From NCBI GenBank assembly GCA_017410195.1, contig JAFQRF010000059.1, positions 1 to 64,000 of the forward strand: a DNA stretch of 64,000 nt, in the 5' to 3' direction. Source of the stretch: Clostridia bacterium (GTDB lineage: Bacteria; Bacillota; Clostridia; Oscillospirales; Acutalibacteraceae). The notes beneath the pieces are model-generated. The model saw only the letters and a list, made by a program, of their open reading frames with translations, did not search any database and was not told the origin of the DNA. The first letter of the stretch is position 1, and each line of letters opens with the position of its first letter. Of this stretch, positions 1 to 9,097 are shown piece after piece. A program made the position numbers and the translations under genes.

Positions 1-663
1 GTGGAGAAGCTGGCTGTTTGTCTTTTTAACCTTGTTGATGGTTTCAACCATATGAACGGGGATTCGGATTGTTCTCGCCTGGTCAGCAATGGCTCTTGTT
101 ATCGCCTGTCTTATCCACCATGTTGCATAGGTTGAGAACTTAAATCCCTTGGTATAATCAAACTTATCAACTGCCTTGATAAGACCGAGGTTGCCTTCCT
201 GAATAAGGTCAAGGAACTGCATTCCTCTGCCGACATATCTTTTTGCAATGCTGACAACAAGACGGAGGTTTGCTTCCGCAAGACGCTGCTTCGCCTTCTG
301 GTCATTATCAGCAATTCTGATTGCAAGCTCGATTTCCTCTTCGGGAGTAAGCAGAGGCACTCTGCCTATTTCCTTGAGATAAACCTTGACGGGGTCATCA
401 ACGGTTGTACCCTTATCGTCTCCTCCGCCTATATCGAGCGACTTCGGGATATCAACATCAAAATTTTCGATTGCTGCATTGGAAAGGTCGTCAACAATCT
501 CGATATTGTTGCTTTCAAGCGTTTCATAAAGCTTGTCAAGCTCCTCAATATCAAGATCCATCTCGATTATTGCGGCATCGATATCCTGGGTTGTCAGCTT
601 ACCGGTTGCCTTACCTTTTTCTACCAACGCTTTGAACGGGGTTTTCTTCTCGTTTCCTTCCAT
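1..663 (-). CDS. rpoD: Primary sigma factor RpoD/SigA, N-terminal 221 residues (cut by window edge)
   Basis: Housekeeping sigma-70 factor that directs RNA polymerase to -10/-35 promoters. Translating down from the ATG at 663 gives 221 uninterrupted codons to base 1, so the C-terminal half (regions 3 and 4) lies outside the window. Region 1.1-like sequence covers about 1-85, region 1.2 about 90-115 ([20 protein letters not shown]), and region 2 about 128-205, with [29 protein letters not shown], the -10-reading [13 protein letters not shown] and [18 protein letters not shown]-type ribosome site precedes the ATG. It starts 23 bp after the dnaG stop in the same direction, the classic dnaG-rpoD arrangement, so the two are probably co-transcribed. 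Identity is very secure. Confidence 0.97.
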   Translation of the reverse strand, partial: MEGNEKKTPFKALVEKGKATGKLTTQDIDAAIIEMDLDIEELDKLYETLESNNIEIVDDLSNAAIENFDVDIPKSLDIGGGDDKGTTVDDPVKVYLKEIGRVPLLTPEEEIELAIRIADNDQKAKQRLAEANLRLVVSIAKRYVGRGMQFLDLIQEGNLGLIKAVDKFDYTKGFKFSTYATWWIRQAITRAIADQARTIRIPVHMVETINKVKKTNSQLLH

Positions 664-686
664 AAATCTCACATCCTAAATATATT

Positions 687-2435
687 TTATTTTTTTCTGA
701 ACAGTTTTAAATATTCTTCTTCGCTTAAAGAAGAAGTATCGGTTATCTTAGGTGCCGATTTGTCCTTCAGAACCTCGATGCAGTCCTCACACTCTTTCAG
801 AGTATTACTCAGACTTCCCGACTGATGAAAAATTCTCGTTACCGAATCCATTTCTTCCGGAGTAAAATCCGCCGAAAAAAGGCTGAGCGACGGCTCAAGA
901 CCTTCGTCAAGACCTCTTTCGAGGCTCTCCATAATCCGTGAATTGAATGCGGTTACAAAATCCGAATGGCTTATCTTTTCTTTCAATTTATAATAGAAAT
1001 CGGGATTGCGCAAAAACGACGAAATCAACGTTTCCTCAGCCTTTGCCGCTCTCAGATTTCCTGCCCTTTCGGGATTGTTTTTATCCTCAAAGCTTTTTGC
1101 AAGCATAGCTTCCGTTTGCTGACGTTTTTTTGATTCTTCCGTTCTTCTGAGCTTTACCGCCGCCGTGGCTATCTGAGATTTTATGCTGTCAACACTGACT
1201 CCGAGTTCGTTTGAAAGCCGTGTTGCATAAATTTCACGTTCAATGCTTCCGCATCCTGCAAGCACCTGAGAAGCTGCCATGAGAAATCTCAGCTTGCCGT
1301 CATCGGTCGCAAGATTATATTTATTCCGCTCTTCAAGGAGCTTATACTCGGTTTTATTCGCCGCTTCCTTGAGAAGGTCAGCAAATCTTTCCTTCCCGTG
1401 TTTCCTTATTATTTCGTCGGCATCCTTGCCGCCCGACATGCTCACAACTCTGAGCTTCAGCCCCGTTTTTCCGAGTACACCGAGTGCTTTTGCAGTAGCC
1501 GCCTTGCCTGCTTCGTCATTATCGTAGCAGATGATTATTTCATCCGCATACCGTGAAAGCAGATTTGCCTGCTCATTTGTAAACGCCGTGCCGAGACATG
1601 CAATTGCATTGGTAAAGCCTGCCTGATGAAGCGCAATAACATCCATATAGCCTTCAACAAGTATCAGCTTGCCTTCGTTGGCATTCTTTGCAAAATTGAG
1701 AGCAAAAACGCCGTTGCTTTTTTTATACACAAGGGTATCCGAGGTATTTATGTATTTGGGCTTTGAGTCGTCCATAACGCGTCCGCCGAAAGCGATAACA
1801 TTACCCCGAAGGTCAATTATGGGAAACATGACCCTGTTTCTGAAATTATCGTAAAATGAAGTTTTTCCGTCTTTATCCGAACGCCGTGCAAGGTTTGCAA
1901 GCACAAGCTCATGCTCCGTAAAGCCCTTTGATTTCATATGATTTATCAAGGCTCTCCAGTCATTCGGAGCATATCCCAACCCGAATTTGCGAATTGTATT
2001 CGGCGAAAGTCCTCTTTTGAGAAAATAGTCAAGCGCTTCTCTGTTTTTCGGGTCATTCAGGCACGCATTGAAAAATCTCGCCGCCTCACGGTTCGCGGCA
2101 AGAAGCCTCATTCTCTGCTTTGAGAGCGTATCGTCATAACCGTCCTCGGGCATTGAAACTCCCGCCATCTGCGCAACGGATTTGACCGCCTCAATATAAT
2201 CAAGATTCTCCATGCGCCGCACGAAGGTTATAACATCGCCGCCTGCGCCGCAGCCGAAGCAATAAAAAGAGTTGCTCTCGGGATAAACGGTAAAAGAGGG
2301 GGTTTTCTCATTGTGGAACGGACAAAGACCGACAAGCGTCTTACCTCTGCGTTTAAGACTTATGTTGGCGGAAATGACGGATTCAATATCAACCTTATCC
2401 TGCAATTCCTGAATAAATCTTTCACTTATCCGCAT
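687..2435 (-). CDS. dnaG: DNA primase DnaG
   Basis: Synthesises RNA primers for lagging-strand replication and works with the replicative helicase. 582 residues, normal for Firmicutes. The N-terminal CHC2 zinc finger has ligands C38, H41, C59 and C62 (CPFHNEKTPSF and FYCFGCG). The catalytic core follows, with the Toprim region around 255-335 (LILVEGYMDVIALHQAG, then IICYDNDEAG supplying acidic metal ligands). The C-terminal ~130 residues form the poorly conserved helicase-binding part. A strong AAGGGAGG site lies just upstream of the ATG. The upstream CHAP-domain gene ends 21 bp before this start and rpoD begins 23 bp after its stop, suggesting one operon from dgt to rpoD. Confidence 0.97.
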   Translation of the reverse strand: MRISERFIQELQDKVDIESVISANISLKRRGKTLVGLCPFHNEKTPSFTVYPESNSFYCFGCGAGGDVITFVRRMENLDYIEAVKSVAQMAGVSMPEDGYDDTLSKQRMRLLAANREAARFFNACLNDPKNREALDYFLKRGLSPNTIRKFGLGYAPNDWRALINHMKSKGFTEHELVLANLARRSDKDGKTSFYDNFRNRVMFPIIDLRGNVIAFGGRVMDDSKPKYINTSDTLVYKKSNGVFALNFAKNANEGKLILVEGYMDVIALHQAGFTNAIACLGTAFTNEQANLLSRYADEIIICYDNDEAGKAATAKALGVLGKTGLKLRVVSMSGGKDADEIIRKHGKERFADLLKEAANKTEYKLLEERNKYNLATDDGKLRFLMAASQVLAGCGSIEREIYATRLSNELGVSVDSIKSQIATAAVKLRRTEESKKRQQTEAMLAKSFEDKNNPERAGNLRAAKAEETLISSFLRNPDFYYKLKEKISHSDFVTAFNSRIMESLERGLDEGLEPSLSLFSADFTPEEMDSVTRIFHQSGSLSNTLKECEDCIEVLKDKSAPKITDTSSLSEEEYLKLFRKK

Positions 2436-2456
2436 GAAATCACCCTCCCTTCGGAA

Positions 2457-3479
2457 TTATTTTTTCTTCTTTATCAAAATGACTGCAAGTGCCGCAACGC
2501 CGGCTGCAAGCACTCCGCAGACAATTGCAAGCGGCAAAGTTGCCTTGTTTTCCTTACTGCCGTCAGCTTCTTCATTTTCTTCCGTATAACTTAAAGACGA
2601 AAAAATTGCCGTTTCGGTCGATTCGGAAGTATATGAATATGTATAATACCACGCCGTTGTTGTCTCCTCAGCCGTTGTTGAAACCGCAGTTGTTGTTACG
2701 GGTGCTGTTGTTGTCGGCTTGGTTGTCAGGAGTTTCGTCGCGGTCGGTTTTGTTGTTGCAACCTTTTTAGTGGTAGTCGGCGCAGCCGTTGTTGTCACTT
2801 TTTTTGTTGTTGTGGGTTTGGTTGTCGTAACCGCTTTGGTTGTAGTCGGTTTTTCGGTTGTTGTTGGCTTCGTTGTTGTTTCGGTTTCTTTTTCGGTTGT
2901 TGAAGTCACGACTTGAGAAGGCTTGTCCGCACCGCTGAGAACGGGATCTTTTGCATCACCCGTGCTGACAGGGCTGAAAATCAAATATGAATCCGACGGA
3001 TATTTCAGCTTGCGGTTAATACCTGCGCAGCCGTTATGAATAACATTCTGTTCAAAAAGAACAAGATAACCGTTCTCGTAATATTTGACTATCGCCCAAT
3101 GGTCGCCCTTGCCTCCCCGCATTTCCGACGAAACAAAAACAACGTCACCTGCTTTCGGGAATTCAGGGGTAACAAGCTTATATCCGGGGGTATTTATCCT
3201 CAGACGGGGTTCACTGCTTCTGATTTCAACATCAAGCCCGAACGCCTCTTTGTAAAATCTTTCAACAACCTCTCCGCAATGATAAACGGAATTACCCGTT
3301 TCATTGTAATAAGCTTTTACACCCATAAAAGTATCGGCAACAAAATTTTGTCCTTTTATCTCTACCCATGTTCCCGATTCTATATCATCATACCAATCGG
3401 CAAAAGCCTTCGGCACCGCACCGCTGACAATCAGCAAAACGGCGCACAGCATGGCAACTGCCGTTCTTTTCAAATTCAT
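2457..3479 (-). CDS. Secreted CHAP-domain protein with Thr-rich stalk and C-terminal membrane anchor
   Basis: 340 residues. Residues 1-27 look like a signal peptide (hydrophobic 8-24, AFA cleavage-like end). Residues about 30-170 resemble a CHAP/NlpC-type amidase or peptidase domain: C68 in YHCGEVVE, H127 in GDHWAIV and E143 in LFEQN are the likely Cys-His-acid set. A low-complexity stalk at about 185-290 is built of TTTKP/TTTKK-like units, as in surface-exposed linkers. It ends with a hydrophobic segment (about 313-336) and KKKK, so the protein probably stays membrane-attached with the enzyme outside; no LPXTG motif is seen. The family role would be peptidoglycan cleavage, but the substrate is inferred. 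It sits tightly between dgt (14 bp) and dnaG (21 bp), an odd place for a surface protein. Confidence 0.8.
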   Translation of the reverse strand: MNLKRTAVAMLCAVLLIVSGAVPKAFADWYDDIESGTWVEIKGQNFVADTFMGVKAYYNETGNSVYHCGEVVERFYKEAFGLDVEIRSSEPRLRINTPGYKLVTPEFPKAGDVVFVSSEMRGGKGDHWAIVKYYENGYLVLFEQNVIHNGCAGINRKLKYPSDSYLIFSPVSTGDAKDPVLSGADKPSQVVTSTTEKETETTTKPTTTEKPTTTKAVTTTKPTTTKKVTTTAAPTTTKKVATTKPTATKLLTTKPTTTAPVTTTAVSTTAEETTTAWYYTYSYTSESTETAIFSSLSYTEENEEADGSKENKATLPLAIVCGVLAAGVAALAVILIKKKK

Positions 3480-3493
3480 TAAAAAATTACCTC

Positions 3494-4513
3494 TTAAAGA
3501 AAAACATCGTTAATCTCGCTCCACGCCTTGGGAACGTAAAGCTCGTTGAAAACTCTGACGGCATATCTGTCAGTCATGCCTGCAATAAAGTCGCACGCCG
3601 CAATCTGAACTCCGTCATTTTCCGCAATCGCCTTGAACTGCCCGGGCAGTTCGTCGGGCTTTTCAACAAAATGCATATAGAGCTTCTGAATCATTTCAAC
3701 CGCTTTTTTCTCCTCGCTCTTGCAAGCGGGGTTTGTATATACCTTTTCAAACATGAAGCTGTGAAGCTCATCAAAAACCTGCTGAATTCCTTTTTCAAGC
3801 AGGATATCCTCGCCGCTGTTTTCAATGCAGCTGAGAACGAGAGTGTTTATTCTTGCACTCTTTGAATGACCGAGTTCATTTCTGATCGCAAGAGGAATAT
3901 CATCCTCGCACATAATGCCTGCAATCGTGGCATCATCTATATCATGATTTATGTAAGCAATTCTGTCTGCAAGGCGCACCACTCTGCCTTCAAGTGTCGC
4001 CGCTTGCTCGCCGCTTGTGTGGCGTTCAATGCCGTTACGTACCTCAAAAGTGAGGTTAAGACCTCTGCCGTCTTTTTCAAGCACATCAACAACGCGCATG
4101 CTCTGCGCATAGTGCTTGAAGCCCTGAGGGCATACGGAGTTGAGCGCTCTTTCGCCTGCATGACCGAACGGAGTGTGACCGAGATCGTGACCGAGTGCAA
4201 TCGCTTCGGTAAGGTCGCCGTTAAGCATGAGCGCGCCCGAAATTGTTCTCGCAATCTGCGAAACCTCGAGAGTATGGGTCAAACGGGTGCGATAATAGTC
4301 ACCTTCGGGGGAAAGAAAAACCTGGGTTTTGTGCTTGAGGCGTCTGAAAGAGCTGCAATGGATGATTCTGTCTCTGTCACGCTGAAAAGCGGTTCTGACG
4401 GGACACTCCTCCTCCTCACGCAGTCTGCCTCTGCTCTCACATGCGAATGCGGCACGGGGAGAAAGAATCTCTTTTTCTTTTGCACAAGCCTTTTCGCGAA
4501 TACTGTTATTCAT
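3494..4513 (-). CDS. dgt: HD-domain deoxyguanosinetriphosphate triphosphohydrolase-like protein
   Basis: Family enzymes hydrolyse dNTPs to deoxynucleoside and triphosphate and so influence dNTP pools. 339 residues, the usual size of the short bacterial dGTPase-like group. Visible hallmarks are FRRLKHKTQVF (56-66), the HD metal site with H80 in RLTHTLEV, H109-D110 in GHDLGHTPFGH, and D183 in LADRIAYINHDIDD. The ATG at 4513 follows an AGGGGTG ribosome site. It is the first gene of the run dgt, CHAP protein, dnaG, rpoD; dgt upstream of dnaG is common in Clostridia. True nucleotide preference cannot be read from sequence. Confidence 0.93.
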   Translation of the reverse strand: MNNSIREKACAKEKEILSPRAAFACESRGRLREEEECPVRTAFQRDRDRIIHCSSFRRLKHKTQVFLSPEGDYYRTRLTHTLEVSQIARTISGALMLNGDLTEAIALGHDLGHTPFGHAGERALNSVCPQGFKHYAQSMRVVDVLEKDGRGLNLTFEVRNGIERHTSGEQAATLEGRVVRLADRIAYINHDIDDATIAGIMCEDDIPLAIRNELGHSKSARINTLVLSCIENSGEDILLEKGIQQVFDELHSFMFEKVYTNPACKSEEKKAVEMIQKLYMHFVEKPDELPGQFKAIAENDGVQIAACDFIAGMTDRYAVRVFNELYVPKAWSEINDVFL

Positions 4514-4610
4514 AGATATTCACCCCTTCATAATACAGATACGGCATTATTCGGTCGATTCCTGCAAGAAAATTGTGAACTTTTTGTTAACAATATTATT
4601 TTTAAATATA

Positions 4611-5234
4611 TCAGTCTATATCCGCAAAGAATTCTTCGGTTTTTTCCGCTTTGTATCTTCCGTTGCTCACATCAATGAGCTTTGCATTAAAGCCGTCAAT
4701 GATTTCAAGCGGCATTCTGAAAATCAGAGTAACGTTATCTTCAAAAATCGTATCTTCAATCACTCCGCCGCTTTCGGGTACAAGTGACGAAAGCTTGCCG
4801 TAGAAATAGTAGTCACAGGTCACTTTAAGGCGTGCGCACATCGCTCTTGTGACTATACCGCCCGCCGCAACGGCAATCGAAGCGGAATGAGAATAAGCCC
4901 TCACAAGTCCGCCTGCGCCGAGCATTATTCCGCCGAAATATCTTGTTACTACGACTGCACAATCGGTTACACCCGACTTTTCAAGCACATCGAGTACGGG
5001 AATGCCTGCCGTACCCTGAGGCTCACCGTCATCGGAATAGCGCTTGACGCCCGTTTCTCTGATTATATATGCATAGACGTTGTGAGTCGCATCCCAATGC
5101 TTTTTGCTGACTGTCTGGATGAATTCGAGCGCCTGCTCCTGAGTGGTGACGGGCATAATATGCCCGATAAAGCGTGATTTTTTTACAATATACTCATCGC
5201 TTGAAGCGGTTCTTATGGTTTTGTAGCTGTTCAA
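4611..5234 (-). CDS. YigZ/IMPACT (UPF0029) family protein
   Basis: 207 residues with the family's two-part structure. The N-terminal UPF0029 domain covers about 1-120, with the signature region HNVYAYIIRE, RYSDDGEPQGTAG (66-78) and YFGGIMLGAGGLVRAYS. A C-terminal DUF1949-like ferredoxin-fold domain covers about 135-205. Homologues (E. coli YigZ, eukaryotic IMPACT) are linked to translation-related regulation, but the bacterial function is unsettled. It lies downstream of rpmE on the same strand, separated by the rpmE terminator, and upstream of dgt with a 97-bp gap. Family assignment is secure; function is not. Confidence 0.92.
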   Translation of the reverse strand: MNSYKTIRTASSDEYIVKKSRFIGHIMPVTTQEQALEFIQTVSKKHWDATHNVYAYIIRETGVKRYSDDGEPQGTAGIPVLDVLEKSGVTDCAVVVTRYFGGIMLGAGGLVRAYSHSASIAVAAGGIVTRAMCARLKVTCDYYFYGKLSSLVPESGGVIEDTIFEDNVTLIFRMPLEIIDGFNAKLIDVSNGRYKAEKTEEFFADID

Positions 5235-5254
5235 TAAATCACCTCAAAAGCAAA

Positions 5255-5278
5255 GCGGCGCAAAATACATTGCGCCGC
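5255..5278 (-). terminator. Intrinsic terminator after rpmE
   Basis: Perfect 9-bp stem GCGGCGCAA (5255-5263) / TTGCGCCGC (5270-5278) with a 6-nt loop. Read on the minus strand it is followed by TTTGCTTTTG. It lies 13 bp beyond the rpmE stop and before the YigZ-family start. Confidence 0.8.
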
Positions 5279-5290
5279 CTGATTTGCTTA

Positions 5291-5497
5291 TTATTTGTTA
5301 TTGAGATTGAAACGCTTATTGAAGCGATCAACACGTCCGCCGGTATCAACAAGCTTCTGCTTACCGGTAAAGAACGGATGGCACTTTGAGCAGATATCAA
5401 CACGAAGATTCTCTTTTGTTGAACCTGTTGCGATAACCTCACCGCAAGCGCAGCGGATCTCTGTCTGTTCGTACTTGGGATGGAGTCCTTCCTTCAT
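5291..5497 (-). CDS. rpmE: Ribosomal protein L31 (zinc-binding form)
   Basis: 68 residues, full length for bL31. The Zn-binding cysteines are present as C16-x-C18 and C36-x2-C39 (IRCACGE and [12 protein letters not shown]), so this is the zinc-containing C+ type rather than the zinc-free paralogue made in zinc starvation. The conserved tail [11 protein letters not shown] is intact. An AAAGAGGTGA ribosome site precedes the ATG, and a good sigma-A promoter lies 44-72 bp upstream. It is followed by its own terminator, so it is probably monocistronic. Very secure. Confidence 0.97.
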   Translation of the reverse strand: MKEGLHPKYEQTEIRCACGEVIATGSTKENLRVDICSKCHPFFTGKQKLVDTGGRVDRFNKRFNLNNK

Positions 5498-5540
5498 TTA
5501 ATGTCACCTCTTTCGGTATATCCATATACATAACGGAGCA

Positions 5541-5569
5541 ATTTTATCATAATGCAAACAAAATTGCAA
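5541..5569 (-). promoter_or_regulatory. Sigma-A promoter for rpmE
   Basis: On the minus strand: -35 TTGCAA (5564-5569), 17-bp spacer, -10 TAAAAT (5541-5546). The start of transcription would be near 5534, giving a leader of about 37 nt before the rpmE ATG. Confidence 0.7.
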
Positions 5570-5587
5570 GTCTTTTTTGAAATTTTT

Positions 5588-8500
5588 TTATTCTTGGCTA
5601 ATTTCAATAGTTTTTCCGAGCGAAAACGAATAGATTACTGTCTGTTTAACGGGCAAACCGATAACCTCGGACAAGCAACGGCGGTATATTGAAAGCTGTT
5701 CTCTGTAGTGCGCAATTAGCTCGGATTCATCCGAAGCTCTGTCCGTTTTGAAGTCGATGATGACCAGCTCTCCGTTTTCTTCAAACGCACAGTCAACAAC
5801 ACCCTCGATAACAACAGTTTCGCCATTTGCATCCTCTTCGGGAATTTCGGGATTCATTTCGCTCAGCGGAAGCGCAACGGTGAATGCATATTCTTTATAA
5901 ACCTTATCCGCATTGAGAATTCTTTTTGCAAGATCACCCGCAAAAAATGCGGCAATTGCTTTTCGGTCAACAACATTCGCCTCAGCTTCGGTCAGCATAC
6001 CGTTTTCAACAAGGCGGTCAATCTCTTTTGATACATTCTCGCCTGCCGAAGCATAATCCGCATACTGCATGAATCTGTGGGTTGCCGTGCCTCTCTGGGC
6101 AGGGGTAAGTCTGTCCTTGCTGACAAAAGCAGGTCTGCGCGAAGCGAAAAACTCTCCGCCGATGCCTTCCGTATCAAGCTTTGAAGCGATTCTCTTTGCA
6201 ACAACGCCCTCAAGCGATGCATAGGGATAAACAAAGCTCAGCCTTTCCCCGATTTCGGCAACGGTTTCGGGATTCGCTTCGGCACATATAATCTCTGCCG
6301 TTTTTTCTTTTTCCTCGAAATCATCGGAAATAATCTTTGTTTCAAGCGGAGTATCGCATTCAAGAGCGATTGAAGCCGAAACTCCTGCGGCATTCCTGAG
6401 CGCATGCGCATCTGGGTGCCTTATCAGAGCGGAAAGAATGCACTTTGCATAGCTCGAAAATCCTATGACCGTAAACGGGTCAATAAGCATATCTTCCCTG
6501 ACGTTCGCGGCGATTTTGGAAAGCTCCTTAGACCAATCGGGAGCAGATGCAAGGATAACCAGCTTTTCTTTGGGTCGTGTAAGAGCAACGTAAAGCACTC
6601 TCAATTCCTCGGAATGCTCCGCCTTTGTAATTTCAAGCTTTGCAGCGATTCTCGGAAGGGTATCAAACTTCGCAAAGCCTGCGCTGTTTTTTATTCCGAT
6701 TCCGCTTTCGGGAGCTATAAGCAAATCTTCTCTCACCGAAAGCTCGTTATATTTCTTTTCACAAGCCGCAAGGAAACAGACAGGAAATTCAAGTCCCTTG
6801 CTCTTATGAATCGTCATTATCTTAACGGAATCCTCAGCTTCCGAATCCGAGCCGCCCGAAGCAATTTTAACTCCGCCCTTTGTAATATTATCAATGTATC
6901 TCACAAATCCCGCAACACCTTTTTTGCCCGTGCTTTCATATCTTGAAGCAAGATCGATAAAGCTGTTGAGATTTGCTCTGCGCTTTGCGCTGTCATTCAT
7001 CGTACTGACAATCGCACCGTAGCCCGTTTCGCCTATGAGCCTTCTGATAAGCTCACTTGCGCTGACGGTCGAAGCGATTCTTCTCATTTCTTTTGTTCTT
7101 TCAAGGAACATTGTCGCTTTCTTGCTGCCGTTTTCCGCCGCAGTAACAACGCATTGATAAACCGAGCCTTTCCTCTGAACCGCACGCATAAGCGAAAGCT
7201 CATCGGCGGTAAATCCGAAAACTGGTGAAAGCATAACCGCCGTTAACGGAATATCGTCAACGGGGTTGTCGATAACCTTGAGAAGCGAAATCATAAACAT
7301 TATTTCGGGGGAGGAAAGGAAGCTCTCCCCTGCTTCACAGCTTACGGGAATTTCCCTTGCGGTTAATTCATCAATAAACTCCTTCGAGCATCCTTTTACG
7401 CTTCTGAGAAGAATGCAGAAGTCACCGTAGCGTGGTTTTCTCTGCGACTCCCCGTCGGTAAAGGTTGTGCCGTCGGTCATCGATTTTTCTATATAATCTG
7501 CAATATACCTTGCCTGTGCCTCATAGCCGTTTTCGGTTTCGATAAGGCAGACCTCGGTATCCGCACCTTTTTTCTCGGGATATGATGTATTTGCAGCTTC
7601 GAGGAATTCGTTTTTATCATAATCAAGACCGCCTGCGTCACGGCTCATAAGTGACGAGAAGATGAAATTAACGATTTCCGTAACACCCCTGCGGCTTCGG
7701 AAATTCTTGCCGAGAGTAACTTTTGCAGGGTAATTTCCGTTTTCGTATTCATCCATACCGTCTCTGCGTGCAAGAAATATTTCCGGCATCGCCTGGCGAA
7801 AACGGTAGATGCTCTGCTTGACGTCGCCGACCATAAACAGATTGTTCTCATTCTTTGAAAGTGCGCTGAATATCATATCCTGCGCCTTATTGACATCCTG
7901 ATACTCGTCAACGAGGATTTCCGCATAGTTCTCCGCAAGCTGAAGTGCAAGCGGAGTTCTGATGTATCCGTCATCCGTCGGCTCAACAAGAAGCTCGAGC
8001 GCCATATGGAGCGTATCGGAAAAATCCGCACCGTTTTCTTCTCTCTTGAGTCTTTTGAATTCCTCCGCATATTTTATCACGGCATCAACAAGCTCTCCGA
8101 TTATCGGTGCAAGCCTTTCAACATCATCCTTATGCTCGTTTTCGCTTATGCGGACATAGGATGAAATTCCCGCAAAACATTTTTTATATGCATCCCTCGT
8201 GCCTTTGCAGATATCTTTAAGCTCGCCTGCATAGCCTTTCGGTGCAGTCGCCATTCTCGAAAACACCGAATTTGCAACGCAGAGAGAAAAATCATCCCAT
8301 GAATCACCGTGCAATGATTCGAGAACATGTTCAAACATCGCTCTGTCATCTTCAAAGGTCGGTCTGTACTTTGCTTCAAGCTCGGGTTCTTCCGAAAGAA
8401 GCCGTATGCAGTGCTCCGCATCGGAAATGCAGGTGTTTAAACATTTTTCGGCGTGGGAAAGAACGATTTTTCCCCATGCACTTTCTTTTATCTGCTTCGG

Positions 8501-9097
8501 TTTTTCAAACTCGGCTGCAAGCGATTTTAACCACCTTTCGGGGAACGGATATGCCTGCGAAAGCTCATACAATTTAAGTATTGCATCGATAAGCTTTTTA
8601 TCGTCTTTTTTGTCGCTGATAAGCTCGCAGAGATTATTGAAGTTCTCCGACGACTCCTCATAGAGCGACTCCGCAACGGTTGAAACCGCCTGATTTCTCA
8701 ACAGTCCGAGCTTGCCTTCATCAAGCAAAGCAAAATCGGGTGCAATGCCGAGCGAATGGAAATTCTCTCTGACAAGAGCGATACAGAACGAGTCAATTGT
8801 GCAGATATTTGCAAACGGCAGCATGAGCTGCTGACGGCGCAGACGCTTATCCGACGGATTGAGTGCGATTTTTTTGCCGATGGCGGCAAAGATTTTATCC
8901 TTCATCTGAGCCGCGGCAGCGTTGGTGAAGGTCACAATCAGCATATTCTCGACTCCGCAGGGATTCTCCGCATCACAGATACGCTGAATAACCCTCTCAA
9001 CAAGCACAGCCGTTTTACCCGAACCTGCCGCCGCACTTACAAGCAGCGTGCCTTCTCTCGCTTCAATGGCTTTTTGCTGGTCAGCCGTCCACTTCAT
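5588..9097 (-). CDS. addA: ATP-dependent helicase/nuclease subunit A
   Basis: Helicase-nuclease subunit of AddAB, the Firmicute counterpart of RecBCD, which processes double-strand breaks for recombination. About 1169 residues, normal length. Walker A AAAGSGKT is at 22-29, the Walker B/DEAD-like ILVDEYQDVNKAQD near 390, UvrD-type helicase motifs through about 850, and a C-terminal RecB-type nuclease motif IIDFKTD around 1114-1119. The ATG at 9097 is preferred over one 9 bp upstream because AAGGAG lies nine bases before it and zero bases before the other. The start overlaps the end of addB by 17 bp, which implies translational coupling. Strand and order addB-addA are standard. Confidence 0.97.
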   Translation of the reverse strand: MKWTADQQKAIEAREGTLLVSAAAGSGKTAVLVERVIQRICDAENPCGVENMLIVTFTNAAAAQMKDKIFAAIGKKIALNPSDKRLRRQQLMLPFANICTIDSFCIALVRENFHSLGIAPDFALLDEGKLGLLRNQAVSTVAESLYEESSENFNNLCELISDKKDDKKLIDAILKLYELSQAYPFPERWLKSLAAEFEKPKQIKESAWGKIVLSHAEKCLNTCISDAEHCIRLLSEEPELEAKYRPTFEDDRAMFEHVLESLHGDSWDDFSLCVANSVFSRMATAPKGYAGELKDICKGTRDAYKKCFAGISSYVRISENEHKDDVERLAPIIGELVDAVIKYAEEFKRLKREENGADFSDTLHMALELLVEPTDDGYIRTPLALQLAENYAEILVDEYQDVNKAQDMIFSALSKNENNLFMVGDVKQSIYRFRQAMPEIFLARRDGMDEYENGNYPAKVTLGKNFRSRRGVTEIVNFIFSSLMSRDAGGLDYDKNEFLEAANTSYPEKKGADTEVCLIETENGYEAQARYIADYIEKSMTDGTTFTDGESQRKPRYGDFCILLRSVKGCSKEFIDELTAREIPVSCEAGESFLSSPEIMFMISLLKVIDNPVDDIPLTAVMLSPVFGFTADELSLMRAVQRKGSVYQCVVTAAENGSKKATMFLERTKEMRRIASTVSASELIRRLIGETGYGAIVSTMNDSAKRRANLNSFIDLASRYESTGKKGVAGFVRYIDNITKGGVKIASGGSDSEAEDSVKIMTIHKSKGLEFPVCFLAACEKKYNELSVREDLLIAPESGIGIKNSAGFAKFDTLPRIAAKLEITKAEHSEELRVLYVALTRPKEKLVILASAPDWSKELSKIAANVREDMLIDPFTVIGFSSYAKCILSALIRHPDAHALRNAAGVSASIALECDTPLETKIISDDFEEKEKTAEIICAEANPETVAEIGERLSFVYPYASLEGVVAKRIASKLDTEGIGGEFFASRRPAFVSKDRLTPAQRGTATHRFMQYADYASAGENVSKEIDRLVENGMLTEAEANVVDRKAIAAFFAGDLAKRILNADKVYKEYAFTVALPLSEMNPEIPEEDANGETVVIEGVVDCAFEENGELVIIDFKTDRASDESELIAHYREQLSIYRRCLSEVIGLPVKQTVIYSFSLGKTIEISQE

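Noticed and set aside
2640..2900. Repetitive GTTGTT-rich DNA that could suggest a CRISPR or satellite repeat
   Set aside because: It encodes the Thr-rich stalk of the CHAP protein in frame; units are irregular and have no spacers.
3866..4678. A 270-codon open frame on the plus strand opposite dgt
   Set aside because: It lies antisense to dgt, whose HD motifs are all intact; the translated sequence is not protein-like and has no ribosome site. It is a shadow of dgt codon use.
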